Shown here one piece after another: positions 50,531 through 59,660 of a stretch of DNA of 64,000 nt; within the stretch, counting starts at the first letter, position 1; each line of letters begins with the position of its first letter. This DNA comes from Streptomyces sp. TSRI0107 (lineage in GTDB: Bacteria > Actinomycetota > Actinomycetes > Streptomycetales > Streptomycetaceae): positions 62,001 through 126,000 of the forward strand of contig NZ_LIVZ01000012.1 in the NCBI RefSeq assembly GCF_001905845.1, read 5' to 3'. The notes under the pieces were generated by a model. It did not search any database. It saw nothing but the letters and a program-made list of their open reading frames with translations, and was not told where the DNA came from. A program made the translations under genes and the position numbers.

Positions 50531-51769
50531 TCAGCTTCCGGCGGGCTCCCCGACGGCGACCTGCGGGGCGACGTCCTCGTACCGCTCCACGGACTCGCCG
50601 GACCCGCCGCGCGCCTTCCCCTTCGTGCCGCAGAACGCCGACTCCAGGGTCCCCAGCATGGTGTTGAGGACGGTGCCGTTGTTGGAGGTGTTGGCGAGCG
50701 CGGTGAGGCTGCGGCTGCCGTCCTCGGTGGTGAACGCGTACGTGTAGTAGCCCTGCACCGCTCCGGTGTGCCCGTACACCGACACCCCGCACGACAGGTC
50801 CCGCCGCCGCAGCCCCAGCCCGTACGCCTGCGAGTCGCCGACCTTCGCCCACTTCGTCATCTCGGCCAGCCGCGCCGCGGAGGTCAGCCGGCCGCCGAGC
50901 AGAGCCGAGTAGAAGGTGTTCAGGTCACGCGTGGTGGAGATGACGGCACCCGCGCTCTGCGCCCACGACACGGTCTGCCGGGTGGAGTCCACGAGCGGCG
51001 CGCCCGCCTCGTCCGGGGTGAGGTATCCGCGCGCGTGCCGGCCGGGGACGCGGGTGCCGGGATGGACGTAGAAGGTGTCGTGCAGGCCCAGCGGCCCGAA
51101 GATCCGGTCCCGGTACTCGGCCGCCACGCTGTTTCCGGTCAGCTTCTCGACGAGCATGCCGGCGACGACGAAGTTGGTGTTCGAGTACCGGTAGGCGGCG
51201 CCCGGCGCGTCGGTGGGCGGGTACTGCAGCGCGCGGTCGACCAGCTGACGGTAGGTGAAGACCTCGTCCCGGACCGCCTCGAAGCCGGGGACCGTCTTCT
51301 CGAACATGTCGTTGGTGTAGTCGTACAGGCCGCTGCGGTGGCTCAGGAGGTGCCGCACGGTGATCCGGTCGTCGGGGAGCAGCCCGGGGAGATGGCGCTC
51401 GACCGGGTCGTCGAGCTTCAGCCTTCCCTCGTCGACGAGTTGCAGCAGGACGACGGCCGTGAAGGTCTTGGTGACGCTGCCGACGCGGAAGCGGTCCTCG
51501 TCGGCGAGGGCCCGGCCGGTCCCGCGGTCGGCGACGCCGACGGCAGCCCGGCGCACACCGCCCCGGTCGTCGATCCGGGCCATCGCGCCGGGCGCCCCCT
51601 GCCGCCCCGCGGCGCGCAACACCCCGCGCACTCCGGTGAGATCGGGTGCGCGCAGTCCGGCGGTCCGCGCCGCCGGGGCCTCCCCGCCCATCGCGGGTGC
51701 CGGCACCGCCAGCAGGGACAGCACCACCGCCCCGATCACCGAACCGCCGCGTACCGTCGCCGAGCCCAT
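50531..51769 (-). CDS. Exported serine hydrolase (D-Ala-D-Ala carboxypeptidase-like)
   Basis: A 412-residue class C beta-lactamase-fold enzyme. A signal peptide (VIGAVVLSLLAVPAPAMGGEA) directs export. Active-site motifs are SVTK in RVGSVTKTFT, YSN in YRYSNTNF and HTG in YGHTGAVQG, which fit a DD-peptidase or esterase such as the Streptomyces R61 enzyme. The start at 51769 follows GAGGGACC. It probably trims peptidoglycan. Confidence 0.93.
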   Translation of the reverse strand: MGSATVRGGSVIGAVVLSLLAVPAPAMGGEAPAARTAGLRAPDLTGVRGVLRAAGRQGAPGAMARIDDRGGVRRAAVGVADRGTGRALADEDRFRVGSVTKTFTAVVLLQLVDEGRLKLDDPVERHLPGLLPDDRITVRHLLSHRSGLYDYTNDMFEKTVPGFEAVRDEVFTYRQLVDRALQYPPTDAPGAAYRYSNTNFVVAGMLVEKLTGNSVAAEYRDRIFGPLGLHDTFYVHPGTRVPGRHARGYLTPDEAGAPLVDSTRQTVSWAQSAGAVISTTRDLNTFYSALLGGRLTSAARLAEMTKWAKVGDSQAYGLGLRRRDLSCGVSVYGHTGAVQGYYTYAFTTEDGSRSLTALANTSNNGTVLNTMLGTLESAFCGTKGKARGGSGESVERYEDVAPQVAVGEPAGS

Positions 51770-51920
51770 CCGGTCCCTCTTCCACGCGCGCCCGCCCGGC
51801 GTCCGTACGACACCGGGCACCTCGAAGGCGAGGACACCTTCTCGCACCCGGCCCGGTCCTCCGGCGGCGACACACAGTCCGGCCGCCCGGATCACCGGAT
51901 GACGTGACACGCGCCCCGAG

Positions 51921-54884
51921 TCAGCGGGCGTCGGCCGGCCAGGACGTCAGCAGGCCCCGCCGGTGCGCGATCGCCACCGCCTCGGTACGGCTCGCGGCGC
52001 CCAGCTTGGCGAGGATGTTCGACACGTGCACGCTCGCCGTCTTGCCGGTGATGAACAGCTCCTCGCCGATCTGCCGGTTGCTGCGGCCGAGGGCGAGCAG
52101 ACCCAGCACGTCCCGTTCCCGGGCCGTCAGCGGCGACGCGCCCGCCGCACCGGACGGCCGGTCCGCGAGCCGGCCGCGCCGCACCAGGGCGTCCACCCGC
52201 TCCGACAGCCCTGCGGCGCCCAGCGCCACGGCCGTCTCCCGGGCCGCGCGCGCCGCCGCGGCCGCCTCCTCGCGCCGCTCGACGGCGAGCAGGGCCTCGG
52301 CGTGGCCCAGCCGGCAGCGAGCCGTCTCGTACACGTCCCCCAGACCGGTGAAGGCGGCGACCGCCCGCTCCCAGCCCGCCGGTTCCGCGCCGGACCCCGC
52401 CCGCGCGCACTCCGCCTCGGCCCGCGCCAGCCACGCCATCCCCTCGGGCCCGTGCGGTATGCCCTCCTCGCCCTGCCGGGCCACGGACCGTGCCAGCTCC
52501 GTCAGTTCGACCGCGGTGTCCGCCCACCGCCGCGCCCCGGCCTCGTCCCCGGCGAGCCGCAGCTCCGCCGCCCGGTCGGCCACCGCGGTCAGCGCCAGCG
52601 CGGCCAGCCGGACGGAGGCGTCCGGCCGGATCCCCGAGTCGTCGGTCAGCGTCCCGACCGTGCTCCACACCCGCTCCACGGCCGCCTCGGCGTCGCCGCG
52701 CCGGGCGGCGGCGTCGGTCAGCACGATGCCCGCGACGAACGCGGCCATCCAGTCGAACGGCCCGTCCAGCAGGGCACGCGCCCGCTGCTCGATGTCCGCC
52801 TCGCCCCGCGCGAGGCCCACCAGGAGCGCCGGACCGTTCACGTAACCGCCCGTCACCGGCAGCACCGCCGTGTCGGCCGCCGCCGCGGCCACGCACTCGT
52901 CCCAGCGGCCCACGACGTAGAGCACCAGCAGCCGCATGTAGCGCATCTCCAGCGGATACGGCGACGACAGCAGGCCCGCGCGACGGGCCCGGTCCAGGCC
53001 TTCCGTCAGCCACGGCAGGGACTGCTCGGGCTCGCCCGCCTCGAAGCAGGAGATGGCCAGATTGAGCAGCGCGCGCAGCTCCACGGGCGTGTTGCCCGCC
53101 CGCCGGGCCAGCTCCAGGGCCTCCCGCAGCCGGGCGTGCCCCTCCGGGGTGCGGCGGCCGCCGCCCTCCAGGGCGGCCAGCGAGATCAGCAGATCGGCGC
53201 GGGCGTCGGTGACGTCCAGCCGCTCGGCGACGCGCAGCGCCTCACGCGCCACCCTCGACGCGGTCTCGCCCTCGCCCATCTGACGCGCCGCCATCGCGTG
53301 CGTCGCCGCCGCCCACACCCACGTCGGCGACGGCGGCTCGGCGGGTATCAGCGCCAGCGCCTCGCTGCTGTAGGCGTACGCGGCAGCCAGGTTGTCGACG
53401 CTCAGCAGGTTCCCGGCGAGCGTGTAGCGGACCCGCGCGGCGAGCTCCGAGTCCGCGTCCCGGCCGACGCCGTCCAGGGCGGCCCGGGTCAGGGCGACCG
53501 CGCGGTGCGACTCCCCGGCGTGCGCGGCGGCGGCCGAGGCGCGCAGGGTGAGCGCGACCCGGTCGGCACCGTCGCCCGCGGGGCGGGCCGCCGGGTCCAC
53601 CGTCCCCCACAGGTCGAGGACCGCCTCCAGGTGCCGCAGCTCCTCGGCGGGCGCCCCCAGCAGCCGGGCGTGGTCGGCGGCCTCCAGGGACGCGCCCAGC
53701 GCCTCCGGCAGGTCGTGGCTCTCGCGGTAGTGGTGGGCACGCTCGGCGGCGCTCTCCGGCGTACGGCCCCGGCCGGTGAGCAGCCGGGCGAACGACCCGT
53801 GCAGCCGCGACCGTTCCCCGGGAAGCAGATCGGCGTACACCGCCTCGCGGATCAGCGCGTGCCGGAACGCGTACGTGCCGCCGTCGCCCGCGACCAGCAA
53901 CTGCCGCCCCACGGCCTCCCGCAGCGCCGACTCCAGCTCGGCCTCGGAGCGGGCGACCGCGTCCCGCAGCAGATCGTGCTCGACCCGCCGCCCGGCGACG
54001 GCGGCCGTGCGCAGCACCTGCTGCGCGGTGTCCGGCAGTTGCTCGAACCGGATGAGCAGCAGGTCCGCCAGGCCGCTCGGCACACCGCCGGGCTCCTCGT
54101 CGCCGGCCGCGAGCAGTTCCTCCGCGTAGAACGCGTTGCCCTCGGCGAGCTCCACGATCCGGCGGACCGTGGCCTCCGGCAGCGGTTCCGGGCGCAGCTG
54201 GCGCACCAGCCGGGCCACCTCCGCGTCGGGCAGCGGGCGCAGCTCCAGCCGCTCGACGGCGGGCAGCCGCACGAGTTCGGCCAGCAGCGGCCGCAGCGGG
54301 TGACGGCGGTGCAGGTCGTCCGCGCGGTAGGAGGCGAACACCGCGAGCCGGTGGCCGGGTGCCCCGCCCGCCGGCCGCTGCGGCACACCCCGGCTGAGCA
54401 GGAACCGCAGCAGGTCCCGCGACGACTGGTCGGCCCAGTGCAGATCCTCCAGGACCAGCAGCAGTGCGGCGGTCTCCGACGCCTCGGCGAGCAGCGCCGC
54501 CACACCCTCGAACAGCCGCAGCCGCCCGCCGACCTCCCGCTCGGCGTCCGGCCCGCCGCCGAGCAGCCGCTCGACCACGGGATGCGCGGCCAGCACGGGG
54601 GCGAACCGCTCGTCGGCGGCGAGCGCGCCCAGGATCTCGGTGAACGGCAGATACGGCAGGCCCACGTCGCCGAGGTCGACGCAGTGCCCGGTGAGCACGG
54701 TCATCCCGGCCCGCGTGGCCCGCGCGGCGGCCTCGTCCAGCAGCCGCGTCTTGCCGACGCCCGCGTCCCCGGCGACCAGGACCGCCCGGGGTTCACCTTC
54801 CCGGGCGCGCCCCAGCACCCCGGCGAGCCGGGCCAGTTCGTCGTCCCGGCCGGTCAGCGGCGTGGTGAATGAGCTGTGCGACAC
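51921..54884 (-). CDS. LAL-type LuxR family ATPase regulator
   Basis: A 987-residue large ATP-binding regulator. An AAA/STAND-like ATPase domain leads with Walker A GDAGVGKT at 39-46 and a Walker B-like LLLVLEDLHWAD, then TPR-like helical repeats through the middle (about 380-860) and a C-terminal LuxR helix-turn-helix (LTARERDVLGLLALGRSNRQIGEELFITGKTASVHVSNIL). It is likely an activator with its target nearby or elsewhere. The GTG start has CAGGAT 6 nt upstream instead of a ribosome binding site. Confidence 0.93.
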   Translation of the reverse strand: MSHSSFTTPLTGRDDELARLAGVLGRAREGEPRAVLVAGDAGVGKTRLLDEAAARATRAGMTVLTGHCVDLGDVGLPYLPFTEILGALAADERFAPVLAAHPVVERLLGGGPDAEREVGGRLRLFEGVAALLAEASETAALLLVLEDLHWADQSSRDLLRFLLSRGVPQRPAGGAPGHRLAVFASYRADDLHRRHPLRPLLAELVRLPAVERLELRPLPDAEVARLVRQLRPEPLPEATVRRIVELAEGNAFYAEELLAAGDEEPGGVPSGLADLLLIRFEQLPDTAQQVLRTAAVAGRRVEHDLLRDAVARSEAELESALREAVGRQLLVAGDGGTYAFRHALIREAVYADLLPGERSRLHGSFARLLTGRGRTPESAAERAHHYRESHDLPEALGASLEAADHARLLGAPAEELRHLEAVLDLWGTVDPAARPAGDGADRVALTLRASAAAAHAGESHRAVALTRAALDGVGRDADSELAARVRYTLAGNLLSVDNLAAAYAYSSEALALIPAEPPSPTWVWAAATHAMAARQMGEGETASRVAREALRVAERLDVTDARADLLISLAALEGGGRRTPEGHARLREALELARRAGNTPVELRALLNLAISCFEAGEPEQSLPWLTEGLDRARRAGLLSSPYPLEMRYMRLLVLYVVGRWDECVAAAAADTAVLPVTGGYVNGPALLVGLARGEADIEQRARALLDGPFDWMAAFVAGIVLTDAAARRGDAEAAVERVWSTVGTLTDDSGIRPDASVRLAALALTAVADRAAELRLAGDEAGARRWADTAVELTELARSVARQGEEGIPHGPEGMAWLARAEAECARAGSGAEPAGWERAVAAFTGLGDVYETARCRLGHAEALLAVERREEAAAAARAARETAVALGAAGLSERVDALVRRGRLADRPSGAAGASPLTARERDVLGLLALGRSNRQIGEELFITGKTASVHVSNILAKLGAASRTEAVAIAHRRGLLTSWPADAR

Positions 54885-54890
54885 GCGCCC

Positions 54891-54896
54891 ATCCTG
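54891..54896 (-). promoter_or_regulatory. -10 element predicting a leaderless mRNA (LAL regulator)
   Basis: CAGGAT on the minus strand lies 6 nt before the GTG at 54884. Confidence 0.4.
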
Positions 54897-54971
54897 ACAC
54901 GCGCGCCGGACCCGGCCGGCCCGGATTTCCGGCCCGGGGCGACGGACGTCCGGGCCTGGGCGGGGGCCGCC

Positions 54972-55322
54972 TCAGCGGAGCGTCGTCGCCCAGTCGGCCG
55001 GCACCCGCCCCGCGGGGCCCGGCACCGGCTGGTCCTCGGGATGGCTGGACGGCGGGGCGAGAGCGGGGCCGGAGTCGTACAGGGCCTCGGTGTCGTAGTT
55101 CCAGAACCAGTCCTCGCCCGGCTCGTAACTCTGCACCAGCGGATGCCCGGTGGCCCGGTAGTGGGCGGTGGCGTGCCGGGCGGGGGAGGAGTCGCAGCAG
55201 CCGACGTGCCCGCAGGACGCGCACCGCCGCAGGTGGAACCACCAGCCGCCCTCCGCGTCGCAGTCCGCGCAGCCGGGGCCGCTCGGCGGCACCTGGGCGT
55301 CGATCGCCGTCTCTTCGGTCAT
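54972..55322 (-). CDS. UBP-type zinc finger protein
   Basis: A 116-residue protein with a single UBP-type zinc finger: Cys18/Cys21, Cys34/Cys37, Cys42 or Cys43, and His50, His54 and His60 (CADC...CASCGHVGCCDSSPARHATAH). In eukaryotes the fold reads the free C-terminus of ubiquitin; in bacteria its ligand is not known. It ends with a Trp-rich segment. It overlaps the histidine kinase gene by 4 bases (ATGA), so it is co-translated with it and with the flavoprotein gene. Confidence 0.92.
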   Translation of the reverse strand: MTEETAIDAQVPPSGPGCADCDAEGGWWFHLRRCASCGHVGCCDSSPARHATAHYRATGHPLVQSYEPGEDWFWNYDTEALYDSGPALAPPSSHPEDQPVPGPAGRVPADWATTLR

Positions 55323-56806
55323 GCGGGCTCCTCAAGGGACTCGGTGGACTCGGTGGACTCGGGGGACGTCTCTTCCTCCGCCGCGGTCAGCGGCAGGAGC
55401 ACCTGGAACCGGGTGTCTCCCGGCACGGACTCCACGTGGATGCTGCCGTGATGCTTGTTCACCACGATCCGCCAGGAGATGTCCAGGCCGAGCCCGGTGC
55501 CCTCGCCCACCGGCTTGGTGGTGAAGAACGGGTCGAAGATCCGGTCCCGGATCTCCGGTGCCACGCCCGGCCCGGTGTCGCGGAACTCGACCAGCAGCCG
55601 GTCGTGGTCGAGCGCGGTCCGCACCGTCAGCGTGCCCTGCCCGCCCGCGCCGGCCATGGCGGAGACCGCGTTGTCGATGAGGTTGGTCCACACCTGGTTC
55701 AGCTCCGCCGGGTAGGCGGGGATCGGCGGCACCGTCCGGTCGTACTCCTTGACGACCTCGATCCGCTCGCCGATCTTCCCCGACAGCATCAGCAGGGTGC
55801 TGTCGAGCAGTTCGTGCACGTCGGCGATCCGGTAGGGCGCGCGGTCCAGCTGCGAGTACTGCTTGGCGGCGTCCACCAGGTGCGAGATGCGGGTGGTGGA
55901 GTCCGCGATCTCGTCCATCAGCAGCTCGGTCTCCACCGTGTAGTTGAGCCAGCCGATCGCGCCCGGCAGGATCGCCTCGTCGACGGCCGCGGCCACCTGG
56001 TCCAGCCAGTCCGGGTCGAGACCGGCCTGCACGAAGGTGGGCGCGAGCCGCCAGCCGTCCGGGATGCCGTGGTCGTCCAGCCAGTCGGCGACCTCGTCCT
56101 CGCGGTCCGACGCCTCCAGCGGGCTGAGCACGGGCGCCTTGGCGACCCGCTCGGCGGTGCGCTCCTGGATCTCGATGAGCTGCGCCAGGTCCTCGCGCGG
56201 ATACGGGCCCGCCGAGATGACGCTCAGCTTGTGCCGCATCTTCGCCACCCGCTCGCGCAGCGCGGCGGTGGCCCGCACGGCCGCCGCCGCGGGGTTGTTC
56301 AGCTCGTGGGTGAGCCCGGCGGACAGCGAGCCGAGCGCCAGCAGCCGCTCCCGCTGCCCGATCATCCGCTGGGTGTTCTTCGACCCGAAGAACAGCCCTT
56401 CCAGGAGGTGGACCGCCATCGGGAACCACTCCTGCATGATGCTCGCGAACGTGTCGGCGGGCAGCACGAAGAACCGGGTCGGCTCGGTGACCCGCATCGA
56501 GTTGTTGTAGACCTGCCGCACCCGGTCGCCGATGTACGCCTGCATGGCCCCGGCGTACACCCCGGGCTGCGAGGTCCGGGTTACCTCGACGTCGTCGCCG
56601 CCGACCCGCCGGGACAGCACGACGGTGCCCTCGATCATCACGTAGAAGCAGGTGGCGGGCTCGCCCTCGGTGTAGACGGGCCCCGGTTCGAACAGCTCCA
56701 CCCGCCCCTCGGCGCACAGCCGCCCCAGCTGTTCGGGGCTCAGCTTCTCGAACAGGAACAGCGAGCCGATCTCCCGCGGGCTGCACGGCACCGGCTGCCC
56801 GCTCAC
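55319..56806 (-). CDS. Histidine kinase with N-terminal cNMP-binding domain
   Basis: A 495-residue soluble sensor kinase. Residues about 10-135 form a cyclic-nucleotide-binding-like domain (SLFLFEKLSPEQLGRL; YTEGEPATCFYVMIEGTVVLSRRV). The dimerisation helix carries the phospho-acceptor His167 (GLTHELNNP). The ATPase part has an N box (NLIDNAVSAM), DTGPGV and GTGLGLDIS. There is no membrane helix. The C-terminus ends in repeated STE units. It overlaps the flavoprotein gene upstream by 4 bases (GTGA). Confidence 0.93.
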   Translation of the reverse strand: MSGQPVPCSPREIGSLFLFEKLSPEQLGRLCAEGRVELFEPGPVYTEGEPATCFYVMIEGTVVLSRRVGGDDVEVTRTSQPGVYAGAMQAYIGDRVRQVYNNSMRVTEPTRFFVLPADTFASIMQEWFPMAVHLLEGLFFGSKNTQRMIGQRERLLALGSLSAGLTHELNNPAAAAVRATAALRERVAKMRHKLSVISAGPYPREDLAQLIEIQERTAERVAKAPVLSPLEASDREDEVADWLDDHGIPDGWRLAPTFVQAGLDPDWLDQVAAAVDEAILPGAIGWLNYTVETELLMDEIADSTTRISHLVDAAKQYSQLDRAPYRIADVHELLDSTLLMLSGKIGERIEVVKEYDRTVPPIPAYPAELNQVWTNLIDNAVSAMAGAGGQGTLTVRTALDHDRLLVEFRDTGPGVAPEIRDRIFDPFFTTKPVGEGTGLGLDISWRIVVNKHHGSIHVESVPGDTRFQVLLPLTAAEEETSPESTESTESLEEPA

Positions 56807-58479
56807 GACTGCTCCAGATAGCGGTGCACGAGCATCACGGCCATGGCTCCCTCTCCGACGGCGGACGCGACCCGCTTCGCGGACTCGGCGCGCGCGTCGC
56901 CCGCCACGAACACGCCCGGCACATTGGTCTCCAGGTGGTACGGCGGCCGGTCCAGCTCCCAGCCGGCGGGCGGCCGCCCGTCCGGGCTCAGGTCGGGCCC
57001 GGCGAGGATGAACCCGCGCTCGTCGCGCAGCACCGTGCCGTCCAGCCAGTCGGTCAGCGGCGCCGCCCCGATGAACACGAACAGCCACTGGGCGTCGACC
57101 TGTTCGGTGTGCCCGGTGTCCACGTCCCGCAGGGTCAGCCGCTCCAGGTGGCCCGAGCCGTGCGCGGCCTCGACGACCGTGCGGGCCCGCACCGAGATGT
57201 TCGGCGCCTCCTCGATCTGCTGGATCAGATAGTGCGACATCGACGCCGACAGCGACTCCCCGCGCACCAGCAGCGTCACCGACTTCGCGCCCCGGGCGAG
57301 ATACATCGCCGCCTGCCCGGCCGAGTTGGCGCCGCCGACGATGTACACGTCGTGGCCCTGGCAGGAGGGCGCCTCCGTCAGCGCCGACCCGTAGAAGACG
57401 CCGCAGCTGGTCAGCTCCTCGCAGCCGGGCGCCTGGAGCTGCCGGTACGACACACCGGTCGCCAGGATCACGGTGTGCGCGGCGATCGCCGAGCCGTCGG
57501 AGAACCGGACGATCCGCGCGGCGCCGTTCACCTCCAGCCCGGACACCTCACGCGCGGTCAGGATCTCGGCGCCGAACTTCGCCGCCTGCCGCCGGGCCCG
57601 GTCGGTGAGCTGCGCGCCCGACACTCCGTCGGGGAAGCCCAGGTAGTTCTCGATCCGCGAGCTCTGCCCGGCCTGCCCGCCGGTCGCCGACCGCTCCACC
57701 AGCACCGTCCGCAGGCCCTCCGAGGCCCCGTACACCGCGGAGCCGAGCCCGGCCGGGCCGCCGCCGATCACCACCAGGTCGTAGAACTCGGCGGTCGGCG
57801 TGGTCGCGAGCCCCACCCGCGCGGCCAGCTCGGGTGCGTCCGGCTCCACCAGCGGCGTCCCGTCCGGGGTGACCACCAGCGGCAGCCGGGTCCCGTCCGC
57901 CCCGGCCGCGGCCAGCAGCCGGCGGCCCTCCGGCTCGTCGGAGGAGTACCAGCGGTACGGCACCTGGTTGCGGGCCAGGAACTCCCGTACGTCCGAGGAA
58001 CGCGCCGACCACCGGTGCCCGACCACCTTGGTGCTGGGCACCGGCCGGTGGTCGCTGGTCCGCCACGCCTGGAGCAGATCGTCCAGGACCGGGTACAGCT
58101 TCTCCTCCGGCGGATCCCAGGGCTTGAGCAGATAGTGGTCCAGGTCCACCACGTTGATCGCGTCGATCGCCGCGTTGGTGTCCGCGTACGCGGTCAGAAG
58201 CACCCGCCGGGCCCCCGGATACACGTCCAGGGCCTGTTCCAGGAACTCGATGCCGTTCATCTGCGGCATCCGGTAGTCGGCCAGGATCACCGCCACGAGG
58301 TCGCCGCGCAGCTTCAGTTCGCGCAGCGCGTCGAGCGCGGACTCGCCGGACTCCGCGCGCACGATCCGGTACGACGCCCCGTAACGCCGTCTGAGATCAC
58401 GGGCGACCGCGCGCGAGACCCCCGGGTCGTCGTCCACGGTCAGAATGACGGTCCGCGCTGCGTCGGCGGCCTGTGCCAT
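56803..58479 (-). CDS. Response-regulator receiver / thioredoxin-reductase-like fusion
   Basis: A 558-residue three-part protein. Residues 10-125 are an intact receiver domain (phospho-acceptor Asp68 in LADYRMP, Thr96, Lys119 in LLKPW). Residues about 150-215 are a glutaredoxin-like segment (GHRWSARSSDVREFLARNQVPY) with no CxxC. Residues 230-558 are an FAD/NADPH oxidoreductase of the TrxR fold: FAD-binding GGGPAG at 239-244, ATGVSYRQL, GGANSAGQA for NAD(P)H and the FAD-binding GDARAESAKRVASAVGEGA. The TrxR redox CxxC is absent; that loop reads VFYGSALTEA (Gly364, Leu367). It is the first gene of the operon. Confidence 0.93.
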   Translation of the reverse strand: MAQAADAARTVILTVDDDPGVSRAVARDLRRRYGASYRIVRAESGESALDALRELKLRGDLVAVILADYRMPQMNGIEFLEQALDVYPGARRVLLTAYADTNAAIDAINVVDLDHYLLKPWDPPEEKLYPVLDDLLQAWRTSDHRPVPSTKVVGHRWSARSSDVREFLARNQVPYRWYSSDEPEGRRLLAAAGADGTRLPLVVTPDGTPLVEPDAPELAARVGLATTPTAEFYDLVVIGGGPAGLGSAVYGASEGLRTVLVERSATGGQAGQSSRIENYLGFPDGVSGAQLTDRARRQAAKFGAEILTAREVSGLEVNGAARIVRFSDGSAIAAHTVILATGVSYRQLQAPGCEELTSCGVFYGSALTEAPSCQGHDVYIVGGANSAGQAAMYLARGAKSVTLLVRGESLSASMSHYLIQQIEEAPNISVRARTVVEAAHGSGHLERLTLRDVDTGHTEQVDAQWLFVFIGAAPLTDWLDGTVLRDERGFILAGPDLSPDGRPPAGWELDRPPYHLETNVPGVFVAGDARAESAKRVASAVGEGAMAVMLVHRYLEQS

Positions 58480-58735
58480 ACGTCTCCACCCCGAGTGGTC
58501 GGACAATCGGGCGCGGCGTCCCCGTCGTCACCGCCCCGGCTCACGCCATCGTATGTTCGATCGCCCGACTTCGCTCAGGTATGCGAAAGGCCCGGTCAGG
58601 AGCCGGTCCGCGCGGCGGCGGGGCCGGCGGCGTCCACGGCCGGCCGCCCCCGGACGCGGCTCACGCCGGCGACGTAGGGAAGACTGACCGGAACTGATCG
58701 AAAAGGCCATGACGGCGAGAAGAGGAGGCGGCCGG

Positions 58736-59605
58736 ATGACACGTCCCATCACGGCAGGGGTGGACGGATCGGAGGAGAGCCACGCGGCGCTGGCCTGGGC
58801 GGCCCGGGAGGCCGTCCGGCGCGGGCTGGCGCTGCGCGTGGTGCACGCCTGGCGGTTCGAGCCGGACCAGGCGGTGGACGGGGACCGGGACACCCAGGCC
58901 GACTGGGTGCGCGAGGCGGTGGAGGAGGGCGTCCGGGAGATCACCGGCCGCCACCCCGGCCTGGACGTCACCACCGACGTCCGGGAGGGCGACGCCGTCG
59001 ACACGCTGGCCGCCGCCGCGGCCGACTCCGAACTGCTGGCGCTCGGGTCGCGCGGCCACGGCCGGGTGGTCGGCTTCCTGCTCGGCTCGGTCGGCCAGCA
59101 GGTGATCGCCGAGGCCGCCCGCCCCGTCGTCCTGGTCCGCTCCGGGGACCAGGCCTCCGCCGAGGTGGCCGGCCGGGAGATCGTCGTCGGCCAGGAGGGC
59201 GCCCCCGAGGACAGCGCCGCCGCCCTGCGGTTCGCTTTCGAGACGGCGGCGGCGCGCGGAGCGACCGTCCGCGCGGTGCGGGCGTGGACGCTGCCGCCCG
59301 TCTTCGCCTACAGCCCGGCCTCGCTCAAGCTCCTCGATGAGGCCGGCGGCCCCGAGCCGTACGAGAAGAAGGCGCTGGGCGAGGCGCTCCAGCCGTGGCG
59401 GGAGCGCTTCCCGCAGGTACCGGTGACCGAGCACGTGGAGATGGGCAGCGCGGGGCAGGTCCTGCTGGACGTGTCCGCGCGGGCCCAGCTGGTGGTCGTC
59501 GGCCGGCGCGCCCGGCGGACCGCCGTGGGCGCCCGGATCGGGTCCGTCGCCCACGGGGTGCTGCACCACGCGCCGTGCCCGGTGGCCGTGGTGCCGCCGG
59601 CCTGA
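58736..59605 (+). CDS. Universal stress protein with two UspA domains
   Basis: A 289-residue tandem UspA protein. Both halves have the ITAGVDGSEES / EIVVGQEG start; the first shows the ATP-binding GSRGHGRVVGFLLGSVGQQV, and the second ends in VVVGRRARRTAVGARIGSVAHGV. ATP-binding type USPs help survival in dormancy and hypoxia. The ATG follows GAGGAGG. It is divergent from the receiver/flavoprotein operon, with 256 bases between. Confidence 0.93.
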   Translation: MTRPITAGVDGSEESHAALAWAAREAVRRGLALRVVHAWRFEPDQAVDGDRDTQADWVREAVEEGVREITGRHPGLDVTTDVREGDAVDTLAAAAADSELLALGSRGHGRVVGFLLGSVGQQVIAEAARPVVLVRSGDQASAEVAGREIVVGQEGAPEDSAAALRFAFETAAARGATVRAVRAWTLPPVFAYSPASLKLLDEAGGPEPYEKKALGEALQPWRERFPQVPVTEHVEMGSAGQVLLDVSARAQLVVVGRRARRTAVGARIGSVAHGVLHHAPCPVAVVPPA

Positions 59606-59660
59606 TCACCGCCGCGCGGGACGCCGGTCGGGTGACTCCGGCGCGGGGCCGCCGGTGCGG

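Noticed and set aside
51963..54872. 969-residue plus-strand frame across the LAL regulator
   Set aside because: Almost as long as the real gene but Arg/Pro/Gln-rich with no motifs; the minus strand has Walker A and a LuxR helix-turn-helix.
56824..58677. 617-residue plus-strand frame opposite the receiver/flavoprotein gene
   Set aside because: Antisense shadow with no family pattern; the minus strand has an intact receiver and FAD motifs.
59606..59660. GC-rich inverted repeat between the convergent USP and DUF4032 genes
   Set aside because: Several alternative stems are possible with mismatches; none is clearly better than chance in this composition.
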